Part shown: one piece after another, positions 34,754-44,754 of the stretch
Position numbering within the stretch: the stretch's first letter is position 1
Layout: each line of letters starts with the position of its first letter
Source of the DNA: an uncultured bacterium
GTDB taxonomy: Bacteria; Cyanobacteriota; Vampirovibrionia; Gastranaerophilales; Gastranaerophilaceae
Length of the DNA: 64,000 bases
Reading direction: 5' to 3'
Assembly: GCA_902777385.1 (NCBI GenBank)
Contig: CACYTP010000006.1
Location: 23,695-87,694, forward strand
Program-made: the position numbers and the translations under genes
The notes under the pieces: model-generated
What the model was told of the DNA's origin: nothing
Database searches by the model: none
What the model saw: the letters and a program-made list of their open reading frames with translations, nothing else

Positions 34754-35191
34754 TTATTTTTCTACCATAAATGTTACAGGTCCGTCATTTACCAGTTCTA
34801 CATCCATCATTGCTCTAAATTTTCCTGTTTGAACCGGAATATTTAATTGTTTTACATAATCCGTGAATTTTTCGTACAGGACTTCTGCTATTTCAGGCGG
34901 AGCTGATTTATCGAAACTTGGGCGTGTCCCTTTTTTGCAATCGCCGCATAGGGTGAATTGCGATACGATAAGCATTTCTCCTTGAACATCCGATAGCGAG
35001 AGGTTCATTTTCTCATTATCATCTTCAAATATCCTCAATGTCGTGAGTTTTTGGGCTAATTTCATTGCATTTTCTTCCGAATCTCCTTTTTCTACACCAA
35101 GAAAAACAAGTAACCCAAAACCAATAGAGGAATATAGTTTTCCGTCAATTGTGACTGATGCTCTTTTTACTCTTTGTATCAAAGCCTTCAT
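34754..35191 (-). CDS. dtd: D-aminoacyl-tRNA deacylase
   Basis: 145 residues, normal for DTD. Motifs S-Q-F-T-L-C-G-D near residue 77 and the C-terminal N-D-G-P-V-T-F (the G-x-P chirality loop) are present. It removes D-amino acids from tRNA in the cytoplasm. Monocistronic, divergent from ffh. Confidence 0.96.
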   Translation of the reverse strand: MKALIQRVKRASVTIDGKLYSSIGFGLLVFLGVEKGDSEENAMKLAQKLTTLRIFEDDNEKMNLSLSDVQGEMLIVSQFTLCGDCKKGTRPSFDKSAPPEIAEVLYEKFTDYVKQLNIPVQTGKFRAMMDVELVNDGPVTFMVEK

Positions 35192-35253
35192 AATTCAATT
35201 TTAATACAGATATTATATTTTGTAAATCTTAATAATGTCCTGCTTTTTGTTTA

Positions 35254-35262
35254 TGTTATAAT
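35254..35262 (+). promoter_or_regulatory. ffh extended -10, leaderless
   Basis: TGT-TATAAT with the hexamer at 35257-35262, ending 6 nt before the ATG. No Shine-Dalgarno and no good -35; an extended -10 can act without one. Confidence 0.65.
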
Positions 35263-35268
35263 TTCCTT

Positions 35269-36672
35269 ATGTTTGAAAGTTTAAGTGAAAAATTACAAGG
35301 GATTATAAGAAATACGGGTGCAAAAGAGTTAACCCGTGATAATATGCAGGATGCTCTCAGAGAAATCAGACGTGCATTATTGGAAGCTGATGTTAATTTA
35401 AGAGTTGTAAAGTCGTTTATTTCAGCAATAAAGGACAAAGCTGAAGGTGAAAATATTGTTGAAGGTGTAAATCCTTCGCAACAGCTGATAAAGATTGTTA
35501 ACGATGAACTTGTTGAATTATTGGGAAAAGAATTAAAACCCTTGGATTTATCCGGTAATCCTTCTCTTATTATGATGTTAGGATTGCAGGGTGCAGGTAA
35601 GACTACTTCTTCAGCAAAACTGGCAGTAAAACTAAAAAAAGAAGGTAAAAACCCATTGCTTGTTGCATGTGACGTTTACAGACCTGCTGCTATTGCTCAG
35701 TTGCAGACTTTAGGCAAAGAAATTGACGTAGAAGTTTATACGGTTCCGGACTTAAAGGATGTTCAGGGAATTGTAAGAGGGGCAATTGAGTATTCAAGGG
35801 CAAATAACTATAATGTATTGATATTGGATACAGCCGGAAGATTGCAGATTGATGTAGATATGATGGCTGAATTGCTCTTGATTGACAGAATATTTAATCC
35901 TCAGGAAAAACTGCTTGTTATAGATGCTATGACAGGTCAGGAGGCTGTCAATGTTGCAGAAAACTTTGATGCTCAACTTGGTTTAACAGGCTTGGTCCTT
36001 ACAAAATTAGATGGTGATTCCCGCGGCGGATCTGCTTTGAGCGTGGTTCACTGTACGGGAAAACCTATCAAATTAACAGGTACAGGCGAAAAACTTAACG
36101 CTTTAGAAGATTTTTATCCTGAGAGAATGGCTACAAGAATTCTGGGCATGGGCGATATTGTTTCTCTTGTTGAAAGAGCTCAGGAAGTTTTTGATGAGAA
36201 GCAGGCTCAGGAACTTGAAGAAAAAATGAGTAAAGATAAATTCTCGTTTAATGACTTCTTGAAAATGCAAAAACAAATGAAAATGTTTGGTTCGATGGGT
36301 AATATTTTGGGTATGCTTCCGGGGTTAAATATCGGAAAGGATATGAAAGATAAACTTTCTTATGAAAGCGAAAAACAATTCAAGAAAATGGAAGTTTTTA
36401 TCCAGAGTATGACTCCCGAAGAACGTGAAAATCCTGACATAATTGATAACAGCCGCAGAAAGAGAATTGCAAAGGGTTGTGGTGTAGAATTATCGGAAAT
36501 TACACAATTTATAAAACAATTTAATCAAATGAGAGCTATGATGTCAGGTATGGCAGGATTAAAAGGAATGTTTGCACATGCGGGCAAATCAGGAGAAGGT
36601 TTTAATCCGCACAGCAAGCAGGGTAAACATGCTATGAATAAAGCTATGAAAATGATGAGAAGATTTAAGTAA
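35269..36672 (+). CDS. ffh: Signal recognition particle protein Ffh (SRP54)
   Basis: 467 residues. Order: N domain (M-F-E-S-L-S-E-K-L-Q start is the family norm and confirms this ATG), G domain with G-L-Q-G-A-G-K-T-T, D-T-A-G-R and T-K-L-D-G, then a Met-rich M domain (from about 325, M-S-K-D-K-F-S-F-N-D-F) ending in basic residues. It binds 4.5S RNA and nascent signal sequences for targeting to the membrane. The mRNA appears leaderless. Confidence 0.97.
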   Translation: MFESLSEKLQGIIRNTGAKELTRDNMQDALREIRRALLEADVNLRVVKSFISAIKDKAEGENIVEGVNPSQQLIKIVNDELVELLGKELKPLDLSGNPSLIMMLGLQGAGKTTSSAKLAVKLKKEGKNPLLVACDVYRPAAIAQLQTLGKEIDVEVYTVPDLKDVQGIVRGAIEYSRANNYNVLILDTAGRLQIDVDMMAELLLIDRIFNPQEKLLVIDAMTGQEAVNVAENFDAQLGLTGLVLTKLDGDSRGGSALSVVHCTGKPIKLTGTGEKLNALEDFYPERMATRILGMGDIVSLVERAQEVFDEKQAQELEEKMSKDKFSFNDFLKMQKQMKMFGSMGNILGMLPGLNIGKDMKDKLSYESEKQFKKMEVFIQSMTPEERENPDIIDNSRRKRIAKGCGVELSEITQFIKQFNQMRAMMSGMAGLKGMFAHAGKSGEGFNPHSKQGKHAMNKAMKMMRRFK

Positions 36673-36712
36673 TGAAGCTCGTATATAAAGATGATATTAC
36701 CCTCTTGATTTC

Positions 36713-36742
36713 TTGACATCTGACAAATTAATATAATATAAT
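36713..36742 (+). promoter_or_regulatory. Promoter of the RND efflux operon
   Basis: TTGACA (36713-36718), an 18-bp spacer and TATAAT (36737-36742): both hexamers are perfect. The next ATG is 66 bases downstream, leaving a ~60-nt leader. Confidence 0.8.
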
Positions 36743-36807
36743 TTTTAAGGATAATTCTGATTAAAACAGATATTATAATTACATTTACAACAACCAGCGA
36801 GGATATA

Positions 36808-37944
36808 ATGAAAAAAAATATAATAATAGTGATACTCCTTATATTGGCAGCGTTACTTGTAAGATTTTCTATTTCTGCCTATAACGGGTATAAAGCTTCA
36901 AAAGCAAAAAAAGCACAGCAAGCTCCTGAGGTAGTGGTTGACACTATTAAAGATGTTGAAATCATTAGAAGCTATTCTGCACCCGGCAGGGTAATGGCAA
37001 AATACAGGGTAGATATTTTAGCCCGTATTTCCGGATACTTACAAAAGAGCTATTTTAAGGAAGGTGATTTTGTAAAAGCCGGACAAACATTATTTTTAAT
37101 TGAGCCTACTGAATATTCAAATGCTGCAAATGTTGCAAGTGCAGATATTTCAAATTTAAGGGCACAGCTTGTATATGCAGAAAAACAATTGGCAAGAGCA
37201 AAAGACCTTGTTCAAAAAGATTACATTGCTAAATCACAGTATGATAATATTTTATCTCAGAGGGATTCTTTGAAGGCTCAATTAGCATCCGCTCGGTCAA
37301 GATATAATGATGCTAACAGAAATTTAGGGTACACAAATGTGAAAGCTCCAGTTGACGGAAAAATTGGTCTGATAAATGTTACGCTTGGTAACTATGTATC
37401 TCCGTCTTCCGGTCCTTTAACAACAATAAACAGTACTGATCCGATATATGTTACTTTCCCGTTAGAGTCAATTGATTATGATACTTTGTCTAAATCTGAC
37501 GGAGTCGATAATAAAAACAGAAAAGTTGAATTATATTTTTCTGACGGTACAAAATATGAATATGACGGCACACAGGATTTTATTGATAACAAGGTTGATA
37601 TATCAACAGGTACTGTTACAATGCGTGCAACATTTAAAAATCCGAGTGACCAGTTGTTGCATGGTGCATTCGTAAACGTAAAACTTTTCGCAAATAAACC
37701 TGTTAAAACCCCGATTGTACCATTAGTGGCTGTTCAGGAAAATCAGGCAGGAAAATATGTTTATGTAGTTGATGAAAATAATTTACCTCAGCTTGTGTAT
37801 ATAAAAGTTGACGGTCAATATGGAGATAATTGGATAATAAAAGATGGCTTGAAGATCGGAGACAAAATTATTGTAGACGGCATTCAAAAGGTTGTGCCTA
37901 ATGCTGCCATAAGAATTAAAGAAAAAAGTGAAAGTCAGAAATAA
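36808..37944 (+). CDS. RND efflux periplasmic adaptor (AcrA/MexA type)
   Basis: 378 residues. An N-terminal hydrophobic anchor (residues 4-24) is followed by a biotinyl-lipoyl-like half, a coiled-coil hairpin (about 105-170, A-N-V-A-S-A-D-I-S-N-L-R-A-Q), the second lipoyl half with V-K-A-P-V-D-G-K-I-G, and the beta-barrel/membrane-proximal domains. No lipobox Cys, so it is held by the helix, not lipidated. It bridges the RND pump and TolC. First gene of the operon. Confidence 0.94.
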   Translation: MKKNIIIVILLILAALLVRFSISAYNGYKASKAKKAQQAPEVVVDTIKDVEIIRSYSAPGRVMAKYRVDILARISGYLQKSYFKEGDFVKAGQTLFLIEPTEYSNAANVASADISNLRAQLVYAEKQLARAKDLVQKDYIAKSQYDNILSQRDSLKAQLASARSRYNDANRNLGYTNVKAPVDGKIGLINVTLGNYVSPSSGPLTTINSTDPIYVTFPLESIDYDTLSKSDGVDNKNRKVELYFSDGTKYEYDGTQDFIDNKVDISTGTVTMRATFKNPSDQLLHGAFVNVKLFANKPVKTPIVPLVAVQENQAGKYVYVVDENNLPQLVYIKVDGQYGDNWIIKDGLKIGDKIIVDGIQKVVPNAAIRIKEKSESQK

Positions 37945-37991
37945 TAGACCATTTTCGGTTTATAAATTTAAAAAGTAAGGGATACATAATA

Positions 37992-40900
37992 ATGAATGAA
38001 CAAAAGCAGGGTAACTTATTCATACGCCGACCGAAAATGGCGATAGTTATATCATTGGTAATAATGCTTGCCGGTATGTTAATGATGACACAGCTGCCTC
38101 TTGAGGAATATCCTTCAATTACGCCTCCACAGGTTGTTGTAACCGCAAACTATGCCGGTGCAAGTTCAGATGTTGTTGAATCAACGGTTGCCGCTCCTAT
38201 TGAAGCTCAATTAAACGGTACTGATAACATGATATACATGTCTTCAACTTCAAGGAACGGGCAATATCAATTAACATTATATTTCAAAATAGGTACAGAT
38301 CCTGATATGGCGGTTGTAAATGTTCAAAACTCATTACAGCTGGTTACCCCTCGTTTGCCGGAAGATGTCCGCCGATACGGTTTATCTGTAAGAAAATCCA
38401 CTGGTGGCCCCGGTATAATGATGATTTCTGTAAATTCCCCGACTGGTACTTATGATTCCTTATATATAGCAAACTATGCTTCAGTTTATATAAAAGATGA
38501 ACTTGCTCGTATTCATGGTGTTGGTACGGCTGCAGTTTTTGGTTCATCTGATTATTCTATGAGAATATGGTTGGATGCATCAAAGATGGCAAATCTTGGT
38601 ATATCCGTATCGGAAGTTAGTGCGGCAATTCAGTCTCAAAATCTTCAGGCTCCTGCAGGTGATTTGGGTGTTGAACCTATGAAGAATAAGCAACTTATCA
38701 AATTAACCCTGAGAACTAAAGGGCGTTTGACAACTCCGGAAGAATTTGAAGATATTATTGTTCGTTCAAAACCTGACGGTTCTCAAATAAAAATAAAAGA
38801 TATTGCAAGAGTAGAACTTGGTGCGGAAAGTTATTCATATTTCTCCCGTATCGGCGGTAAAAATTCTGCCGTAATTTCAATTTCCCAGATTCCTGAAGCA
38901 AATGCTATTGAATTGTCAAATCAATTAAGAAAGAAGATGGCTGAACTCAGTAAGAGATTCCCTCAGGGAATTGAATATAAAATTCAGCATGATGAAACAA
39001 CTTATGTAAGGGAATCTATTAAAGAAGTTATCAATGCAATAGGATTGGCAATTCTTTTGGTTGCAATTGTAACGTATCTGTTTTTGGGTACTGCGAGGGC
39101 TGCATTTATCCCGATTTGTGCAATACCTGTATCATTAATCGGTGTATTTATATTCATGAATATACTCGGGTTTTCAATAAATCTTTTGATTTTATTCGGG
39201 TTGGTACTTGCAGTAGGGCTTGTTGTTGACGATGCAATTGTAGTACTGGAAAATACTCAGCGTCATATTCAGGATGGGAAACCGACAAAAGAAGCTACGG
39301 AAATTACCATGACAGAGGTTTTTGGTGCTGTTCTGGCAACTTCACTTGTATTGATGGCGGTATTTGTTCCTGTATCGTTTATGACAGGCGTTACAGGTCA
39401 GATGTTCAGACAATTTGCGGTTTGTATAGCATCAGCCATAGGTTTATCCACTCTTGTTGCATTAACTTTGTCGCCTGCTTTATGTACAATGATTTTGAAA
39501 TCAGGTAAAGAAAAAGCCGATTTCGCATTTATTCAGAAGTTTGATGAGTGGTTTAACGGAATTCGTGATAAGTATTTAAATGGAGCAAAGAGGTTTATTA
39601 ATTCACCTAAGCTTACTTTGAGTACATTCTTTATAATTATTCTTTTTATTGTTGGCATGTTTAAAATTTTACCGACAGGATTTTTGCCAAACGAGGACAG
39701 AGGGGTAATATTTACAAGAATACAGTTACCTGACGGGTCTTCGGCATCCAGAACTGATGATGTTGCAACTCAGGTTGAGCATAAACTCCTTGAAATTCCG
39801 GGAGTAAAGAATACGATTACTCTTGTAGGGTTTGAAGGTGAAAATACATCTTTTGTTGTTGCAGAACTTGATGACTGGTCTAAACGTAAAAAGAAAGAAT
39901 TAAAATTAGACAGTATTCTTTCAAAAGTGCAGAAGGAATTTGCCTTATACCCTTCCGCAACAATCACAACATTTGTTCCTCCGGCTATTTCCGGTTTGGG
40001 TATGGTTGGCGGTTTTGAATACCAGTTACTTGATAAGGGTGACAGAACTCCTCAGGAATTATACGATGAAGCCGTTAAATTAACTACTCAGGTATATAAA
40101 GAGGATAAAGAACGTAATGGTATATTTACAGTTTTGAACTTTACATATACGGCAAATCTTCCTCAGCTGTTAATTGATGTAGATGCGTCGAAAGCTTTGG
40201 CTCAGGATGTTTCCATTTTAGAAGCGTATAACGCTTTGGCATCATATTTTGGAAGATATTATATAAATGACTTCAATAAAATGGGACGTGTATTCCGTGT
40301 ATATATGCAAGCAGACTCCATTTACAGGGAAAAACCTGCTGATTTAGACAGAATATATGTTAAAAACAATTACGGTAAAATGGTTCCGCTTTCAGCAGTT
40401 GTAAAAGTTAAAGAAGTTGTAGGACCGTACAGCCGTACAAGATTTAATATGTATCCTTCCGTTACTATAAACGGAATGGTTCGTAACGGAGTAAGTTCCG
40501 GAGAATCTATGGCGAGAATGGCTGAAATTTCCGATAGAGTGCTGCCTGCTGATATGGGTTATGCGTGGTCAGGTGCATCTTTACAGGAAGAAGAATCAAG
40601 CGGACAAATAGGGCCTATATTGGCTATGTCTTTGATATTCGTATATTTGTTCCTTGTTGCACTATACGAAAGCTGGTTATTGCCGTTAGCGGTTATGCTT
40701 GTATCACCGATTGCGTTAGTTGGTGCTTTATTCTTCCAGTACTTGGCAGGATATTCGCTTGATTTATATTGTCAAATCGGACTTGTAATGCTAATTGGTT
40801 TGAGTACAAAACAAGCTATCTTGATTATTGAATTTGCGAAAGACGCACATCAGGCAGGCATGCCGATAAAGGAAGCTGCTGAACAGGCTGCAAGACTCAG

Positions 40901-41141
40901 ATTTAGGGCAGTAATGATGACAAACATTGCATTTATTTTAGGTTTGCTGCCTTTAGTATTTGCGACAGGTGCAGGTGCAGCCAGCCGTAACTCTGTAGGT
41001 ATGACCGTAATGGGTGGTATGATTGCAGTTGCATTTGTAGGTACTTTCCTTGTTCCGGCTTTCTATGTAATGGTTGAACAATTAAAAGTTTTTACCGCAC
41101 ACAAATTCGGTAAAAAGAAGGACAATAACAACAATGTATAA
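37992..41141 (+). CDS. RND efflux pump, HAE1/AcrB type
   Basis: 1049 residues with the twelve-helix RND layout and two large periplasmic loops. The proton-relay aspartates are in G-L-V-V-D-D-A-I-V near residue 412 and the partner Lys is in S-T-K-Q-A-I-L near residue 940. The opening R-R-P-K-M-A-I-V and P-L-E-E-Y-P-S-I-T-P-P are typical of the multidrug HAE1 family. It exports hydrophobic drugs or bile acids using the proton gradient; substrates are not readable here. Confidence 0.95.
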   Translation: MNEQKQGNLFIRRPKMAIVISLVIMLAGMLMMTQLPLEEYPSITPPQVVVTANYAGASSDVVESTVAAPIEAQLNGTDNMIYMSSTSRNGQYQLTLYFKIGTDPDMAVVNVQNSLQLVTPRLPEDVRRYGLSVRKSTGGPGIMMISVNSPTGTYDSLYIANYASVYIKDELARIHGVGTAAVFGSSDYSMRIWLDASKMANLGISVSEVSAAIQSQNLQAPAGDLGVEPMKNKQLIKLTLRTKGRLTTPEEFEDIIVRSKPDGSQIKIKDIARVELGAESYSYFSRIGGKNSAVISISQIPEANAIELSNQLRKKMAELSKRFPQGIEYKIQHDETTYVRESIKEVINAIGLAILLVAIVTYLFLGTARAAFIPICAIPVSLIGVFIFMNILGFSINLLILFGLVLAVGLVVDDAIVVLENTQRHIQDGKPTKEATEITMTEVFGAVLATSLVLMAVFVPVSFMTGVTGQMFRQFAVCIASAIGLSTLVALTLSPALCTMILKSGKEKADFAFIQKFDEWFNGIRDKYLNGAKRFINSPKLTLSTFFIIILFIVGMFKILPTGFLPNEDRGVIFTRIQLPDGSSASRTDDVATQVEHKLLEIPGVKNTITLVGFEGENTSFVVAELDDWSKRKKKELKLDSILSKVQKEFALYPSATITTFVPPAISGLGMVGGFEYQLLDKGDRTPQELYDEAVKLTTQVYKEDKERNGIFTVLNFTYTANLPQLLIDVDASKALAQDVSILEAYNALASYFGRYYINDFNKMGRVFRVYMQADSIYREKPADLDRIYVKNNYGKMVPLSAVVKVKEVVGPYSRTRFNMYPSVTINGMVRNGVSSGESMARMAEISDRVLPADMGYAWSGASLQEEESSGQIGPILAMSLIFVYLFLVALYESWLLPLAVMLVSPIALVGALFFQYLAGYSLDLYCQIGLVMLIGLSTKQAILIIEFAKDAHQAGMPIKEAAEQAARLRFRAVMMTNIAFILGLLPLVFATGAGAASRNSVGMTVMGGMIAVAFVGTFLVPAFYVMVEQLKVFTAHKFGKKKDNNNNV

Positions 41142-42564
41142 GAAAATTTTTATAGCAGTATTAATTATAGGATTAACTAATATACCGGCTTTTTCAAAGG
41201 TAAAGAAATCCGATATAGGAAATACTGTGAATGATAAAGAATATCCTGCTGCTGAACAGGTTTTACCGCAGAAAAAGGTTGATAATGAGCAACCGTTAAC
41301 TATTTCGGGTTCAGTTGTAAAAAATGTTGATATGACGTTGGATAAATGCATTGAGCTTGCGCTTGGTAATAATCCTCAGATAAATGCGGCATTTCACGAT
41401 ATGTTGGCATCTGATACAAGAATTAAACAGGTTTGGTCTAATTATTTCCCTCAAATCAATTGGCAGACAGGTTATACAAGAATGCGTCAGTTGCAATTGT
41501 CAGATGTGTTTAGTGAAAACTTAACATATAATTATTGGGTATTGGGACAGATTACGTTACAGCAGATGTTATACGATTTTGGGGTTACTCAAAATCAGGC
41601 AACAATTAAAAGATTAGATTATCAAACTTATAAAGCCAGTTTGGCAGGTGTAATTAACGATATAATTTATCAGACAAAAGATGCTTATTATAATCTTCAG
41701 CTTGCTATTGAGAATAAGCGTGTAGCCGAGGATAACGTAAACAAGTATGAATTATTCTACAATCAGGCAAAAGCTTTTTATAAAATAGGTATGAATCCGA
41801 AAGTCGATGTAACTATTGCACAATCAAATTTATCAAATGCAAAGTTGCAGCTTATTCAGGCAGAAAATTCAGTAAATTTGGCAATAGCACAGCTAAACAA
41901 TATTATGGGTGTCCCTTTTATAGATAAGTATGATGTAACCGAGCGTTTGGGTTATGTTCCTGTTGATATTACATTAAATAAGGCTGTGGATATTGCAAGA
42001 GAGTCAAGACCTGAGTTAAAAATGGCGGAATTAAAGGTTGAAAGTGCAAGACAAACTGTAAAACTTGTTAAAAAATCATACTTTCCAACACTGTCTGTAG
42101 AAGGTCAATATCAGCGAGGTGGGGCTCATCCTAACAGTAATTACGGTTATAATCTTGGCGGATACCTTACATTCCCTACGATTAACGGTGCTTTAATCAG
42201 AAATGAAATTAAGGAAGCAAAATATTTATATGACAGAGAACTTGCCAATGCTCAGAATACTCAAAATGCCATATATCTTGAAATCCAAAATGCTTATTTA
42301 AAATTAACGGAAAAGAAGGCTCAAATTCCTGTAGCTATTTTGCAGGTTAAGCAGGCAAAAGAGAATTATGAACTGTCTTATGGCAGATACCGTGTAGGCG
42401 AAGCAAGTCCGATTGAATTGAGGGAAGCTCAGGTAACATATCAGGAAGCTCAGCTTGCATATTATAACACTCTGTACGGATATAATTCCGCAAAAGCTGC
42501 TTTGGAAAAAGCTGTAGGTAAAAATCTTGTAACAGCAGAAGAGCCAATAGAATTAAAAAAATAA
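41134..42564 (+). CDS. TolC-family outer-membrane efflux protein
   Basis: 476 residues. Signal peptide I-F-I-A-V-L-I-I-G-L-T-N-I-P-A-F-S, then two OEP repeats of about 200 residues (L-D-K-C-I-E-L-A-L-G-N-N-P near 70; D-I-T-L-N-K-A-V-D-I-A near 280). It forms the trimeric channel of the tripartite pump. Its start overlaps the pump gene by 8 bases, ensuring coupled translation. Confidence 0.94.
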   Translation: MYKKIFIAVLIIGLTNIPAFSKVKKSDIGNTVNDKEYPAAEQVLPQKKVDNEQPLTISGSVVKNVDMTLDKCIELALGNNPQINAAFHDMLASDTRIKQVWSNYFPQINWQTGYTRMRQLQLSDVFSENLTYNYWVLGQITLQQMLYDFGVTQNQATIKRLDYQTYKASLAGVINDIIYQTKDAYYNLQLAIENKRVAEDNVNKYELFYNQAKAFYKIGMNPKVDVTIAQSNLSNAKLQLIQAENSVNLAIAQLNNIMGVPFIDKYDVTERLGYVPVDITLNKAVDIARESRPELKMAELKVESARQTVKLVKKSYFPTLSVEGQYQRGGAHPNSNYGYNLGGYLTFPTINGALIRNEIKEAKYLYDRELANAQNTQNAIYLEIQNAYLKLTEKKAQIPVAILQVKQAKENYELSYGRYRVGEASPIELREAQVTYQEAQLAYYNTLYGYNSAKAALEKAVGKNLVTAEEPIELKK

Positions 42565-42597
42565 CTTATACAATATTTATTCAACTTTCACATCCAC

Positions 42598-42626
42598 TTG
42601 AACAATTATGAAAAATATGTTATACT
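42598..42626 (+). promoter_or_regulatory. Promoter of the broken pilin gene
   Basis: TTGAAC (42598-42603), a 17-bp spacer and TATACT (42621-42626); AGGAGG (42638-42643) lies 6 bases before the ATG at 42650. Confidence 0.75.
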
Positions 42627-42649
42627 GTTAAAAAGACAGGAGGATTAAG

Positions 42650-43547
42650 ATGATGAATATATCTGTATTTGGCCTTAGGGGGGGGGGCAAAACTCTCTCG
42701 TAGTAAGAGTTCTGGCGATTTAGGAAGTTTGGCAGCTAAGCAGCTTTGCAGCTTGGAAGATTCTGTTTTTCCCTCTACCAACGGGAGAGGTATAAAAGCC
42801 GCATTTACTCTCGCAGAAGTTTTAATAACTCTCGGGATAATCGGTGTTGTTGCGGCGATGACGTTACCTGCGTTAATACAAAATTATCAAAAAGGTGTTG
42901 CATTAAATCGTTTAAAGCAATCTTATGCACAAGTTCAAACGGCTGTAGATACGGTTGCGTCCAGAGATTTTGACGGACTTCCTTTGCACCAGTGGAGTTG
43001 TGACGGTCAGACAAAGTTTAGCGGAATTCGTTCTTAGGGAACAAGATCGGGTGATTCGTGTTTTTACCTTGCTATTCAGGAGATTGCCGTAAAAATGTAT
43101 CCTCAACCTGACAGTATAGAACATGCAATGTGTTATGAAGAAGGTAGAGAATATAGACCTTACACATGTTTAAATGGCGATTCTTCATGTCTTCAGGACG
43201 GTAAAATGATTTCAAGTTCCGGTATTTCCGCATTACTTCCGAATGGGGCTTGTGTGCGTTGGCATTGGGCTGCTTGGGCGGGTGATGCAAGAGGTTCTTT
43301 ATTGATTGATGTTGATGGACCGTATGCCGGATATAACAGATTAGGTAAAGATGTTTTTAAGTTTAGTTATTCAGAGGCTAACACAGGTATTGGTTTAGGC
43401 AACAATGGAAGAACTATAATCCCATATCGGCAAGGTTGGACAAGAGCACGGTTGTTATCCGATTGTAAAAAACAAGGTTCCGGTCAAGCTTGTGCCGCAT
43501 TAATTATGAGTGACGGCTGGCAGATGAAGTTGGATTATCCTTGGTAA
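42650..43547 (+). pseudogene. Phase-variable pilin-like gene with an internal stop
   Basis: Promoter, AGGAGG and ATG (42650) are intact. Ten G (42678-42687) follow; the ATG frame then closes at TAG 42701. Losing one G would join it to the frame that carries A-A-F-T-L-A-E-V-L (from 42804) and the pilin body. In that frame a single TAG at 43035-43037 interrupts the protein, after which the same frame resumes and runs to DYPW at 43547; the parts align with the intact paralogue at 681-1454. TAG ends other genes here (for example at 11675 and 29417), so recoding is unlikely. A TTG start at 42669 could bypass the G tract but not the TAG. The leader between G tract and pilin signal (42690-42800) resembles repeat sequence. 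Confidence 0.75.
42678..42687. repeat. Poly-G tract (10 G)
   Basis: Ten consecutive G inside the 5' coding region, in an otherwise AT-rich genome. It matches the tract at 60071-60080 in length and position relative to the ATG. Confidence 0.9.
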
Positions 43548-43569
43548 AAGTTATAAGTTTTTCTTTAAA

Positions 43570-43606
43570 ATCAAAAAGGTTATACATTATGTATAACCTT
43601 TTTGAT
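43570..43606. terminator. Bidirectional terminator
   Basis: A perfect 18-bp inverted repeat (43570-43587 and 43589-43606) with A- and T-runs inside the arms, between two convergent genes. Confidence 0.8.
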
Positions 43607-44611
43607 TTATGATAAATCCCATCTTCCGCAGGTGCCGCCCCAGCGAGCAATAATGTTACCTTTAATGTCTTTGATTTTATCGTAATGAGGGACTTCTCCT
43701 TCTCCTTCAATAATAGTGATTACTTCACAGTTGTTGGAACATCCGTTGCAATCACAAGTTATTGAGTGGAAGTGCATGTCGCCGACTTCCCAACCCTTAA
43801 ATTTAGTTTGGGCATCCGTGTACTGATGATTTTCCATAGCTAACAGAGCTGCACCAATAGCTCCCATTGTCTGGTGGTGGTCAGGTACTACGACTTTTGT
43901 CTTTAATTCTTCTTCAAAAGCTTTGACCATTCCGATATTGCTGGCTACACCACCCTGAAAAGAAACAGTTGGCAATAATTCCTTACCAAGAGCCAGATTG
44001 CTCAGATAATTTCTTACCAACGCCTGACAAAGTCCGTATAATAAATCTTCTACCGGATAACCAAGCTGTTGTTTATGAATAAGGTCACTTTCTGCAAATA
44101 CTCCGCATCTTCCTGCTATTCTGGCAGGATTTGTGGATTTCAATGCGGTAGAACCAAACTCTTCAATCGGAACATTTAACCTTTGAGCTTGATGGTCAAG
44201 GAAACTCCCTGTACCTGCGGCACAAACCGTATTCATTGCAAAATCCGTTACAATGCCGTCACGAAGTATAATAATTTTACTGTCCTGACCGCCTATTTCA
44301 AGTATTGTCTGTACTCCCGGAACGTAAGTGCTTGCTGCAACTGCGTGTGCCGTAATTTCGTTTTTAATTACGTCCGCACCGGTTAAAGAACCTGCCAAAG
44401 CTCTTCCTGAGCCTGTAGTTCCTACACCCATTACGTTATAATCCGTTAATTTCTTTTTATATAATTCTTTTAAGCCTGTTTGAACTGCCAGAACAGGCTT
44501 CCCTGCCGTTCTTAGCATGTAACTGTCAACATATTTGCCGTTTTCATCAACCAGTGCAAGCTTCGTTGTGACAGAGCCTACGTCTATCCCTAAATATACT
44601 GTTAAACTCAT
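43607..44611 (-). CDS. 2-hydroxyacyl-CoA dehydratase activase-like ATPase (BadF/BcrD family)
   Basis: 334 residues with the actin-like ATPase fold: G-I-D-V-G-S-V-T-T-K at the N-terminus, G-G-Q-D-S-K-I-I near residue 107, and the two cysteines that bridge the [4Fe-4S] cluster of the dimer, in V-C-A-A-G-T-G-S-F and G-R-C-G-V-F. Family members use ATP to inject an electron into a dehydratase or benzoyl-CoA reductase. Here an extra C-terminal C-D-C-N-G-C-S-N-N-C cluster follows. No dehydratase subunit gene is adjacent, so the target is unknown. Confidence 0.85.
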   Translation of the reverse strand: MSLTVYLGIDVGSVTTKLALVDENGKYVDSYMLRTAGKPVLAVQTGLKELYKKKLTDYNVMGVGTTGSGRALAGSLTGADVIKNEITAHAVAASTYVPGVQTILEIGGQDSKIIILRDGIVTDFAMNTVCAAGTGSFLDHQAQRLNVPIEEFGSTALKSTNPARIAGRCGVFAESDLIHKQQLGYPVEDLLYGLCQALVRNYLSNLALGKELLPTVSFQGGVASNIGMVKAFEEELKTKVVVPDHHQTMGAIGAALLAMENHQYTDAQTKFKGWEVGDMHFHSITCDCNGCSNNCEVITIIEGEGEVPHYDKIKDIKGNIIARWGGTCGRWDLS

Positions 44612-44754
44612 TTCTATTCCTTATGTGTATTAATCTAAAATATTCTTCTTGTGTTAATTTTATCACAAAAATAAAATAATTTAATCGGGTAGTTACAAAA
44701 ATATATTTATTGTGTTAATATGTTGTTGTAAATAAATAGAGGTAGGCTTATCTT

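Noticed and set aside
43035..43037. Recoding (TAG readthrough) in the pilin gene
   Set aside because: TAG is used as an ordinary stop elsewhere in the window (for example the DnaQ-like gene and the gene ending at 29419), and no special element follows it. A nonsense mutation is simpler.
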